The notes beneath the pieces were generated by a model that worked only from the letters and a program-made list of their open reading frames with translations, ran no database searches and was not told the DNA's origin. Made by a program: the position numbers and the translations under genes. Shown here in pieces: positions 1 through 5,665 of a DNA stretch of 5,831 bases (position 1 is its first letter; every line of letters starts with the position of its first letter). Source of the DNA: Burkholderiaceae bacterium (GTDB lineage Bacteria; Pseudomonadota; Gammaproteobacteria; Burkholderiales; Burkholderiaceae_C); assembly GCA_030726195.1 (NCBI GenBank), contig JANREF010000064.1:1-5831 (forward strand), read 5' to 3'.

Positions 1-74
1 GTGTAGTGGTGTAGTGGCGCGGCATTGAATGCCAGCATGGGTGTGCTTTAAGGGTGTGTTTTTAGGTTGTGCTT

Positions 75-103
75 TTAAGTACGCAGTTGCGCCCTGCGAT
101 AAT
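75..103 (+). promoter_or_regulatory. Putative sigma-70 promoter with extended -10
   Basis: GATAAT at 98-103 matches the -10 consensus in five of six bases and is preceded by TG at 95-96, giving the extended -10 form TGnGATAAT. The hexamer 17 bases upstream (TTAAGT, 75-80) is a poor -35, which an extended -10 can tolerate. Transcription would start near 110 and give a leader of about 100 nt before the ATG at 212. This is the best promoter-like sequence in the upstream region, but it is judged by eye only. Confidence 0.4.
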
Positions 104-120
104 CTGAGGCTCCTGCAGTT

Positions 121-196
121 CGCGGCGCGTTGTGTGCGCTGACGATGCTTATCCAGCGCGGCGAGGGCACTGTGTGCACGCGCCGTGTTTTAACAC
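121..196 (+). promoter_or_regulatory. Potential structured 5' leader (three-way junction)
   Basis: Bases 121-130 can pair with 178-187 over ten consecutive positions (nine Watson-Crick, one G-U). Two further hairpins lie inside: GCGCTG (136-141) with CAGCGC (154-159), and GCAC (167-170) with GTGC (174-177). A fourth pairing, GTGTT (185-189) with AACAC (192-196), overlaps the closing strand of the outer stem, so the two are mutually exclusive, and it ends two bases before the GGAG ribosome binding site (199-202). This is the geometry of a regulatory leader. Chance hairpins are common in GC-rich DNA, and no known riboswitch class is recognised. Confidence 0.3.
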
Positions 197-211
197 CCGG
201 AGTTCTCTTTC

Positions 212-1354
212 ATGACCACCGATAGACGCGCCTTTTTGGCGCGCGCCGCTGCATGCGGCGCACTGGCTTCAACCCCCTTTGCATGGCCCCGTGTGTCCAG
301 CGCGGCACAAGCCCAAAGTGCACCCAGCTTCAACCCTGTTCCCGGCGACTGGCGTCGTTTTGCAGTCACCACGCGCGTAGACTTGCAAAACGCCAGCGGC
401 CAAACCCTGATGTGGTTACCCGCGCCATCCGTTCAAAACGATTGGCAACAAAGCGATGTGGGTACGGTGACGACCAACGGCCAAGTCACATGGCGCGAAG
501 ATCCCCGCTATGGCGCACGCATGCTGGCCGTGAGCTTTGCCGCTGGCGAGCCCGCGCCCTTTGTGGAACTGACCAACCGTGTGCAAACCCGCAGCCGCGC
601 CATCGATTGGTCTGCGCCGGCGGATGCCACTGTGGTGCTGGATGCGCAGGAGCGTGCGTTTTGGCTGGCCCCTACTGAGCTGTTGCCCACCGACGGTGTG
701 GTGCGCCAAACGGCCCAGAGCATCGTGCGCAGTGCAGATGCCGACGCGGTGAAAGCCCGCAAAATTTTCGATTGGATTGTGGTCAACACCTTCCGCGAGC
801 CCACGACCAAAGGCTGTGGGCCTGGCGATATCGCCAGCATGTTGAGCAACAACAACCTAGGCGGCAAGTGCGCCGACATCAATGCATTGTTTGTCGGTTT
901 GTGCCGCGCAGCCGGTGTGCCAGCGCGTGATGTGTACGGCGTGCGCCTGGCGCCGTCTGCCTTTCACTACAAGCAATTAGGTGGTAACTCTGCCGACTTG
1001 AGCGGTGCGCAGCACTGCCGCGCCGAGGTGTTTTTGAATGGCCGCGGTTGGGTGGCCATGGATCCTGCTGACGTCACCAAAGTCATGCGTCACGAAACGC
1101 CTGAATGGTTGCGCGACGTGAACCACCCCGTGGTCGCACCCGTTTACAAAGCCTTGTTTGGTGCGTGGGAGGGCAATTGGATGGCTTGGAATATGGCACA
1201 CGATGTGCGTCTGCCAGATGCATCAGGCCAAGCGGTGGGCGACCCAGTTGGGTTTTTGATGTACCCCATGGCCTTTACCAACGGCCAGTTTGTGGATCAG
1301 TACCAACCCAAAGCCTTCAAGTACGTCATCAGCGCGCAGGCCCTGTCAGCCTAA
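212..1354 (+). CDS. Tat-exported transglutaminase-like domain protein
   Basis: The 380-residue product starts with a twin-arginine signal: DRRAFLA at residues 4-10, a hydrophobic Ala-rich stretch, and probable cleavage near SSAAQA (29-34). It should therefore be exported folded to the periplasm. Residues about 175-290 carry a transglutaminase-like (papain-fold) core. The catalytic Cys is C220 in [11 protein letters not shown], followed by CRAAGVPAR. The His is H268 in [14 protein letters not shown] and the Asp is D284 in MDPAD, so the Cys-His-Asp triad appears complete. Residues 45-160 form a beta-rich N-terminal region of the kind that precedes such cores. Bacterial members are usually thought to be proteases, amidases or peptidoglycan-linked enzymes rather than crosslinkers; the substrate here is unknown. 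The ATG has GGAG 9 bases upstream and places the RR motif correctly. The gene is monocistronic and converges on trmB, with overlapping stops. Confidence 0.9.
   Translation: MTTDRRAFLARAAACGALASTPFAWPRVSSAAQAQSAPSFNPVPGDWRRFAVTTRVDLQNASGQTLMWLPAPSVQNDWQQSDVGTVTTNGQVTWREDPRYGARMLAVSFAAGEPAPFVELTNRVQTRSRAIDWSAPADATVVLDAQERAFWLAPTELLPTDGVVRQTAQSIVRSADADAVKARKIFDWIVVNTFREPTTKGCGPGDIASMLSNNNLGGKCADINALFVGLCRAAGVPARDVYGVRLAPSAFHYKQLGGNSADLSGAQHCRAEVFLNGRGWVAMDPADVTKVMRHETPEWLRDVNHPVVAPVYKALFGAWEGNWMAWNMAHDVRLPDASGQAVGDPVGFLMYPMAFTNGQFVDQYQPKAFKYVISAQALSA
1351..1354. other. Convergent stop codons overlapping by four bases
   Basis: The bases CTAA contain TAA (1352-1354), ending the plus-strand transglutaminase gene, and on the other strand TAG (1353-1351), ending trmB. 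There is no intergenic space, so any terminator must lie inside the opposing coding region. The only candidate for the plus strand is a weak AGGC/GCCT hairpin (about 1341-1353) followed by TTTT at 1357-1360. Confidence 0.85.
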
Positions 1355-2109
1355 GCTTTTGTAAAGACCAAGTCCCACACGCCATGACCGAGTTTGATGC
1401 CACGGTTTTCAAACTTGGTCAGTGGTCGGTAGCTGGGCTTGTCGGCGTAGCCACTGGCGTCTTGGGCGGTGTTGAGCAAACCGGGTGTGCTGCCCAGCAC
1501 CTCTAGCATTTGCTGCGCATAGGCTTCCCAGTCGGTGGCACAGTGAATGTAGCCGCCGGGCTTGAGCCTGGCCATGAGCTTGGCCACAAACGGCGCTTGT
1601 ATGAGGCGGCGTTTGTTGTGGCGTTTTTTATGCCACGGGTCTGGGAAAAAGATGTGCACGCCATCGAGCTGGTCTGGAGCCAGCATGTGCTCGAGCACAT
1701 CTACGGCATCGTGCGCCACGATGCGGATGTTGTGAATGTCTTGCTCGCCCGCACGCTTGAGCAAAGCACCCACACCGGGTTCATGCACTTCGCAGCATAA
1801 AAAATTGTCACTAGGGCGCACGCTGGCAATGTGAGCTGTGGACTCGCCCATGCCAAACCCAATTTCCAAAATCAATGGTGCAGTCCTGCCGAAGGCTTGC
1901 GCGGCGTCCAAGGCTTTTGGCTCGTAGGGCAGCAGCATGGCGGGCCCATAAGTCTCGAAGGCTTTGGCTTGACCCGTGGTGGTGCGACCTGCACGCAGCA
2001 CATAGCTTTTGATGCGCTTGGGGAAGGGCACCTGCGAGGCATCATGGTGGCCGTCGTTGCTGTGGTTGCTGTCGTTGCGGGCTTGGTCTTGGGCGGCGGT
2101 ATCGGGCAT
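1351..2109 (-). CDS. trmB: tRNA (guanine-N7-)-methyltransferase TrmB
   Basis: This enzyme transfers a methyl group from S-adenosylmethionine to N7 of G46 in the tRNA variable loop. With the ATG at 2109 it has 252 residues, close to the E. coli protein (239). The core begins about residue 28 ([15 protein letters not shown]). The SAM-binding motif is LEIGFGMGE (81-89), followed by EVHEPGVG (107-114), the signature [15 protein letters not shown] (154-168), ATDWEAYA (191-198), and the substrate-side motif TKFENRG (231-237) with the terminal GHGVWDL. All key motifs are intact. An in-frame GTG at 2145 would add 12 residues, but it lies at or upstream of the start site predicted by the TACAAT at 2153-2148, so I prefer the ATG. 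Neither start has a good Shine-Dalgarno. The N-terminal 25 residues are Asn/His/Asp-rich and look like an unconserved extension. Confidence 0.95.
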   Translation of the reverse strand: MPDTAAQDQARNDSNHSNDGHHDASQVPFPKRIKSYVLRAGRTTTGQAKAFETYGPAMLLPYEPKALDAAQAFGRTAPLILEIGFGMGESTAHIASVRPSDNFLCCEVHEPGVGALLKRAGEQDIHNIRIVAHDAVDVLEHMLAPDQLDGVHIFFPDPWHKKRHNKRRLIQAPFVAKLMARLKPGGYIHCATDWEAYAQQMLEVLGSTPGLLNTAQDASGYADKPSYRPLTKFENRGIKLGHGVWDLVFTKA

Positions 2110-2232
2110 AAAAGCGGTTGGGGTGGCGTGTGAAAGGGTCAGCACGCATTGTAGGTGCGCGCATGGCGGCGTTTGCTGGCGCGCAGTCTTGGCGTGGTGT
2201 GTTGTGTTGGAGGTGGCTGGGGCGGCAGGGCA
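2110..2232 (-). promoter_or_regulatory. trmB upstream region: possible promoter and inverted repeat
   Basis: The gap between gluQ and trmB contains TACAAT on the minus strand (2153-2148), a five-of-six match to the -10 consensus. The -35 position, 17 bases upstream, is GCAAAC and weak. An inverted repeat TGCGCGC (2156-2162) / GCGCGCA (2179-2185) with a 16-base spacer lies exactly where the -35 and spacer would be. It could be an operator or the stem of a hairpin behind gluQ, but no T-run follows, so it is not a standard intrinsic terminator. trmB may also be read through from gluQ. Confidence 0.3.
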
Positions 2233-3138
2233 CTATTGCCGCGCCCAAGGCCAGGCTTGGCACCACCACGCCAGTTGCTCCGCCAGCTGGGTTGTGGTGT
2301 GCGGCGCGGGTGGCAGGCCCAAGCAGACGGCCGCTTGGTGCAAGGCGCGGCTGGCCAGCGCAGGCGTGTCTAGTGCTAGGGCTTGCGCACCGTTTTGCTT
2401 GCTGAGCTTTTCGCCGTTGTCGCCCAGTACCAGCGGCGTGTGCAGGTAGTGCGGCGTGGTCACGCCCAAACAGTGTTGTAGCCACAGTTGGCGCGCGGTG
2501 TTGTCGGTCAAGTCTTCGCCGCGTACCACATGCGTGACGCCTTGTGCCGCGTCATCCACTACAACGCCGAGCTGGTAGGCCCACAGTTGGTCGCGCCGCC
2601 ACAGGACCACGTCGCCGACCTCCGTGGCCAAGTGCTGCTGCTGCGGGCCCAAGCGCCGGTCTGTCCAAGTGATCAAGTCGCTGCCGGCTGGTGGCACCTT
2701 CAAACGCCATGCAATGGGGCCAGTGTGTGTCGTGCTGTGGCGACAGGTGCCGGGGTAGACGTTGGCGCGGTGATGCGTAGCGTGCGTGGCATGCGCAGCC
2801 GCTGCAATCGTTTGTCTGGAGCAACTGCATGCGAACACGTGGTCATGCGACTGCAGCTGTTGCAACGCTGTCTCGTACAAGGGCGTGCGCTGGCTTTGCC
2901 ATGTGACTGGGCCATCGGGGCGCAAACCACAGGCGTCCAGTTGGCGCAGTATGGCTTGGTCCGCACCGGGCACGCAGCGCGGCGTGTCCAAGTCTTCGAT
3001 GCGCACCAACCACTGGCCGCCGTGGGCTTTGGCGTCCAGCCAGCTGGCCAGCGCTGCCACCAAAGAGCCCGCGTGCAGCAGGCCCGTGGGGGAGGGCGCA
3101 AATCGCCCTATATAGCCGCCCAAGGTATCTGCCGCCAC
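2233..3138 (-). CDS. gluQ: Glutamyl-Q tRNA(Asp) synthetase
   Basis: GluQ resembles the catalytic half of glutamyl-tRNA synthetase. It activates glutamate and attaches it to queuosine at position 34 of tRNA(Asp), not to the CCA end. At 301 residues it lacks the anticodon-binding domain, as expected. Seen: RFAPSPTG (12-19) then LHAGSL (21-26, HIGH-equivalent), [11 protein letters not shown] (44-54), [16 protein letters not shown] (175-190), HVVRGEDL (203-210) and KLSKQN (244-249, KMSKS-equivalent). Zinc ligands fit the family pattern: C104, C106, Y128, C132. The C106-Y128 distance is about ten residues longer than in E. coli YadB and is filled with Ala/His. The start is chosen as GTG at 3138, since no ATG is in frame after the upstream stop; TTG at 3123 is the alternative. 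The frame stays open to 3459, but that part lies inside the oxidoreductase gene. It follows that gene by 52 bases in the same direction, so co-transcription is likely. Confidence 0.93.
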   Translation of the reverse strand: MAADTLGGYIGRFAPSPTGLLHAGSLVAALASWLDAKAHGGQWLVRIEDLDTPRCVPGADQAILRQLDACGLRPDGPVTWQSQRTPLYETALQQLQSHDHVFACSCSRQTIAAAAHATHATHHRANVYPGTCRHSTTHTGPIAWRLKVPPAGSDLITWTDRRLGPQQQHLATEVGDVVLWRRDQLWAYQLGVVVDDAAQGVTHVVRGEDLTDNTARQLWLQHCLGVTTPHYLHTPLVLGDNGEKLSKQNGAQALALDTPALASRALHQAAVCLGLPPAPHTTTQLAEQLAWWCQAWPWARQ

Positions 3139-3190
3139 GTTGTCCGTTCTGGCATTTGCTCGCGTACGCGCGCCTTGGCCTGCGTGCTGT

Positions 3191-4357
3191 TTAGGCTTTT
3201 GGGGCCTTGGCAGGCTTGGCCAGCTTTGCAGCTTGGGTTGTTTTAGCGTTGTCTTTGGCCACCATGGCCAGTGCCAGCTCCAGGCCGGACACGAAGGCGT
3301 TTTCAACGCGGTTGCCCAAGCACCAGTCGCCGCACACACCCAAGCCCTGGCGCGCGTCCAGCAAGTGGCTGCTGCCCAATGCCACACGTGTTTGCGCGTA
3401 CAACCAACGGTGGGCTTGTGCGTGTCCAGGTTCGGCGCGAATGCCCGTGACCTCTGCAAAGGCTTTAACGAGTTTGGCGGTGACGCGTTCGGGCGCGTCG
3501 TTGACGTGCTCGGCCGACCACTCTGGGTTGGCTTGTATGGTCCAGCGCTCCACGCTGGCGCGCGCGGGCTTGCTCGACTCGCGCGCCATCCATGAAATGC
3601 GGTGGTGCGTGCTGCGCGCCACGTTCCATTGTGGCCCTAGGTGAGGCAAGCCTGGCTGGCTGGCGTTGGGGTAAGCCAGCATGACGGTCCAGCAGGGATC
3701 CACGATCACTTGTGCCAGTCGCTGCTGCCAAGCGGGCATGAGGTTGCTGCCTTGTAGCAGCGCTTGCGCTTGGTCGCTGGGAATGGCAAACACCACGTGG
3801 TCAAAGCCTGCGGCTTGTTCGGTTTGGCTGTGCTCGGTGTCGCCCACCTCCATGGTGAGTGCCCACTGGCCATCTTGTTTGCTCACGCGGGTGATGCGGC
3901 TTTGCACATGCACTTGCGCGCCAGTGATGCTGCCGTCGCCCAGTGGCGCAGCCCACGCCTTGAGCAAGCTGCTCATACCCGGCGTGCCCACCCAATGCGA
4001 GTCTGACGGCTTGCCAGTTGCAGCCAACACGTGGCCTGTGTCGTCAAGGACGTTGACGGTGTTGGCGCTCCAGCGCTTGGCTGCGCTGGGTGTGGTGGCC
4101 ATGGCTTGTGCAAAGCGCGGGTCGCGCACGGTGAAGTACTGCGCGCCGTGGTCAAAGTCGCCAAACGGGCTGTGGCGCGTGGACATGCGCCCACCTACAC
4201 CTCGGCTTTTGTCAAACAAGGTGACGCTGTAGCCGGCTTGCGCCAGTGTGCGAGCGCATACGACGCCGGACATGCCTGCACCGATAACGGCCACGCATGA
4301 TTGCGGTGCGGCGGCGGCGCGGGTGGCAGAGGAAGAGGGGGTTTTGGCACGTGGCAT
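3191..4357 (-). CDS. Renalase-like FAD/NAD(P)-dependent oxidoreductase (COG3380 type)
   Basis: The 388-residue product is a flavoprotein of the amine-oxidase/renalase-like superfamily. A Rossmann motif [19 protein letters not shown] (24-42) ends in the acidic D49 that binds the FAD ribose, followed by the family signature [11 protein letters not shown] (51-61) and [11 protein letters not shown] (69-79). The C-terminal FAD-binding segment is [19 protein letters not shown] (340-358). Bacterial renalase oxidises aberrant dihydro forms of NAD(P)H, but members of this group vary, so the substrate is unassigned. There is no signal peptide; residues 1-20 are a Ser/Ala-rich leader, and the last 18 residues are a Lys/Ala/Pro-rich tail. 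The ATG is supported by GGAG (4366-4363) five bases upstream. It lies upstream of gluQ in the same direction and behind a probable terminator, so it likely starts a transcript. Confidence 0.85.
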   Translation of the reverse strand: MPRAKTPSSSATRAAAAPQSCVAVIGAGMSGVVCARTLAQAGYSVTLFDKSRGVGGRMSTRHSPFGDFDHGAQYFTVRDPRFAQAMATTPSAAKRWSANTVNVLDDTGHVLAATGKPSDSHWVGTPGMSSLLKAWAAPLGDGSITGAQVHVQSRITRVSKQDGQWALTMEVGDTEHSQTEQAAGFDHVVFAIPSDQAQALLQGSNLMPAWQQRLAQVIVDPCWTVMLAYPNASQPGLPHLGPQWNVARSTHHRISWMARESSKPARASVERWTIQANPEWSAEHVNDAPERVTAKLVKAFAEVTGIRAEPGHAQAHRWLYAQTRVALGSSHLLDARQGLGVCGDWCLGNRVENAFVSGLELALAMVAKDNAKTTQAAKLAKPAKAPKA

Positions 4358-4441
4358 GCTGGCTCCAAACGGTGTGGGTGTTGAAGCTACAGTGTGCCTT
4401 AAATTTGCGCGCTTACAGGCGCAGGTGTCGCATCTCTAAGC
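4358..4441 (-). promoter_or_regulatory. Upstream region of the oxidoreductase gene
   Basis: Between the terminator T-run and the ATG at 4357 lie about 80 bases that must hold the promoter if this gene starts a transcript. The ribosome binding site GGAG (4366-4363) is clear. There is an AT-rich patch, AAATTTAAG on the minus strand (near 4394-4402), but I cannot pick a convincing -35/-10 pair. Confidence 0.35.
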
Positions 4442-4482
4442 AAAGAAAACAGCGCATGCAAGCCGCTGCGGCGGCTGCGTGC
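4442..4482 (-). terminator. Probable Rho-independent terminator after the lipoprotein gene
   Basis: On the minus strand GCACGC-AGCCGC (4482-4471) pairs with GCGGCT-GCATGC (4466-4454, one bulged base and one G-U), giving a 12-bp stem with a four-base loop CGCA. Four bases later comes TTTTCTTT (4449-4442). Stem, short loop and T-run are all on the side expected for minus-strand transcription, and nothing similar follows in the plus direction. It would separate the yhhQ-lipoprotein transcript from the oxidoreductase-gluQ one. Confidence 0.6.
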
Positions 4483-4496
4483 CCATTCAAACCGCT

Positions 4497-4524
4497 GCGG
4501 CACTCACCGAGATGGGTGAGCCGC
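4497..4524. repeat. Second hairpin behind the lipoprotein gene
   Basis: CTCACC (4503-4508) pairs with GGTGAG (4515-4520) around a six-base loop, and GCGG (4497-4500) with CCGC (4521-4524) after a two-base bulge. It begins 11 bases past the lipoprotein stop codon. No T-run follows directly, so alone it is more likely a 3'-end stabilising structure than a terminator. The segment CCGCTGCGGC occurs both here (4492-4501) and in the terminator stem (4463-4472). Confidence 0.5.
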
Positions 4525-4535
4525 CATACGGTCTA

Positions 4536-4979
4536 TCAAGTGCCCTTGGCTGCTACTGGGCTAACGGTGACTGTGGCTTTGGCGCCTCTGAAGCCTGCTT
4601 CTATGTACACCGTGGCTGAGCGCTGTGCTTTGGTGAATGTGAGCAAACTGACCTTGCCGTAAGACGAGGCCACCAATTGCCAGCCAAAGGCTTTGCCTTG
4701 GTCTCGAAAGAACACGAAAGCCGATTGCGCTTCGCCACTCAAGTCCAACACCAAGCGGCCAGTCCAGTTGCTGCCAGCGCCCAATATCAAGGTGTCCGCA
4801 CTGTTGATGGCTGAGCCGGCGGGAATGGGGAAGTCGTCGGCCACGCGAGCGTCGGGCGCAACGCTGGGCGCGCTGGGCGAGCCGTCTAGTGGCACGCTGT
4901 CGTAGTTGGTGGCGCACGCGGTGAGCAGTGCGCTCAAGGCGATGACAGCGACAGATGTGATGCGTGTCAATAAGTGCAT
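4536..4979 (-). CDS. Small outer-membrane-type lipoprotein of unknown function
   Basis: The 147-residue product begins with a lipoprotein signal: MHLLTRIT, a hydrophobic stretch, then the lipobox LTAC with the lipidated cysteine at residue 22. Ala at +2 means no inner-membrane retention signal, so outer-membrane sorting is expected. A Ser/Pro-rich linker (28-45) leads to a compact domain (about 48-140) with FPIPAGS, TLILGAGSNWTGRL, FFRDQGKAFGW and SLLTFTKAQRSATVYIE. This reads as a small alpha/beta domain with one conserved-looking Gly-Trp. I do not recognise a named family. The ATG at 4979 is chosen over an in-frame ATG at 5120 because GAGGA sits seven bases upstream and it puts the lipobox at the normal place. 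The gene lies 106 bases behind yhhQ in the same direction and is followed by two hairpins. Confidence 0.85.
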   Translation of the reverse strand: MHLLTRITSVAVIALSALLTACATNYDSVPLDGSPSAPSVAPDARVADDFPIPAGSAINSADTLILGAGSNWTGRLVLDLSGEAQSAFVFFRDQGKAFGWQLVASSYGKVSLLTFTKAQRSATVYIEAGFRGAKATVTVSPVAAKGT

Positions 4980-5047
4980 GTTGATGTCCTCGTGTTGACG
5001 TGAGATCAGCCGCGCACGCATGTTGCGCCCGGGGCTGGATTGTGCCC

Positions 5048-5065
5048 TGACGCTGCGCAGCGGCA
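5048..5065. repeat. 18-bp palindrome between yhhQ and the lipoprotein gene
   Basis: CGCTGCGCAGCG (5051-5062) is a perfect 12-base palindrome, extended to 18 bases by matching TG/CA ends with one mismatched pair. It sits about 70 bases upstream of the lipoprotein start and 20 bases past the yhhQ stop. It could be a dimeric repressor site for the lipoprotein gene or a hairpin; no T-run follows on either strand. I could not identify a clear promoter next to it. Confidence 0.4.
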
Positions 5066-5085
5066 TCAGGTCTACCCGCAGGCCG

Positions 5086-5640
5086 TTAGGCCGCAGGCGT
5101 TGCGGTGAGGCGCGCTGCAATGGCAGTCGCGCGGGGCAGCAGGGCTTTGTAAGGCAGCAACAGCACGCCGGCCATCAGCCACTTCATGGACAAGTCGCCC
5201 ACGGCCAGCATCAACCAGTTCATGTCCGAGCCGTAGAAAGCGATGTAGAAGAAGATACCGGTGTCGATCACGGATGCGATCAATGAACCAATGAGTGGCG
5301 CTTTCCACCACGACTGGGCACGCAAGCGGTTGAATGCGGCGATGTCCAGCAACTGCGCGGTTAGGAAGGCAGCGCCAGAGGCCAGTGCGATTTGCGGCGT
5401 GGCCAAGTACACCGACAAGACAACAGCCAGTGCAAAACCCATGAGGGCCACTTTGCGTGCGGCGGCCGCGCCCCAAGCACGGTTGGTCAAGTCGGTGACC
5501 AAAAACACCAAGGGGTAAGTAAAAGCACCCCATGTCAGCCAGTCGTTGATGGCGTACATAACGGCGATGTTGGAGACGACCAAGACCAGCGTCATGGCGA
5601 GTACAGGCCAGCGCAGGGCGGCTAAAGTGTGTGTTTTCAT
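5086..5640 (-). CDS. yhhQ: Queuosine precursor transporter (YhhQ/VUT family)
   Basis: This is an inner-membrane protein of 184 residues with about five to six hydrophobic segments (roughly 11-30, 38-50, 64-80, 86-102, 116-135 and 142-164). YhhQ-type proteins (Vut_1/DUF165) import queuosine precursors such as preQ0 and preQ1. The family segments are clear: TWGAFTYPLVFLVTDLTNR (36-54) then WG and AR, LTAQLLDIAAFNRLR (93-107), and WWKAPLIGSL (111-120) then SVIDTGIFFYIAF (123-135). These match the corresponding E. coli YhhQ blocks closely. It is shorter than the E. coli protein (221), mainly in the N-terminus and central loops, but no conserved block is missing. The ATG at 5640 has only a weak purine run (GAGA) about 12 bases upstream. 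The precise substrate cannot be read from sequence. It begins 25 bases after the stop of a likely upstream gene. Confidence 0.88.
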   Translation of the reverse strand: MKTHTLAALRWPVLAMTLVLVVSNIAVMYAINDWLTWGAFTYPLVFLVTDLTNRAWGAAAARKVALMGFALAVVLSVYLATPQIALASGAAFLTAQLLDIAAFNRLRAQSWWKAPLIGSLIASVIDTGIFFYIAFYGSDMNWLMLAVGDLSMKWLMAGVLLLPYKALLPRATAIAARLTATPAA

Positions 5641-5665
5641 ACTAATATTGTCTCATGTCTCGTGT

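Larger units (their letters stand above)
1..211. other. Non-coding region upstream of the transglutaminase-like gene
   Basis: All three plus-strand frames meet a stop within the first 30 bases, so no plus-strand gene enters from the left edge. The stretch begins with a direct repeat of GTGTAGTG (1-8 and 9-16), then a short perfect palindrome GGCATT-G-AATGCC (21-33), an AT-richer segment (about 48-80), an extended -10 promoter (95-103) and a GC-rich leader able to fold (121-196). The AT-rich segment could also serve a divergent minus-strand gene: an ATG at 38-36 opens a frame that runs off the left edge, but it has no visible ribosome binding site and only 12 codons are in view, so I do not call it. 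Confidence 0.6.

Noticed and set aside
2047..2080. GTTGCTGT-type short repeats in the 5' part of trmB
   Set aside because: They are imperfect and short, encode the Asn/His-rich N-terminus, and do not form a regular tandem array.
1510..2133. Plus-strand open frames opposite trmB
   Set aside because: They mirror the TrmB reading frame, have no ribosome binding site and no recognisable protein features.
2488..3246. A 252-codon plus-strand open frame
   Set aside because: It lies antisense to gluQ, whose product has all family motifs; the product shows no domain or signal and the frame is a by-product of GC-rich codon bias on the other strand.
3139..3459. Upstream extension of the gluQ frame to an ATG at 3459
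   Set aside because: The added 107 residues overlap the oxidoreductase gene out of frame, are Trp/Cys-rich and unlike any synthetase; the GTG at 3138 gives the normal family length.
5081..5092. GGCC-GTTA-GGCC hairpin over the yhhQ stop codon
   Set aside because: The stem is only four base pairs and has no T-run, so it is not a credible terminator.
4980..5120. Longer start for the lipoprotein at 5120
   Set aside because: It would put about 47 Arg-rich residues before the signal peptide and overlap the yhhQ end; the ATG at 4979 has a strong GAGGA site.
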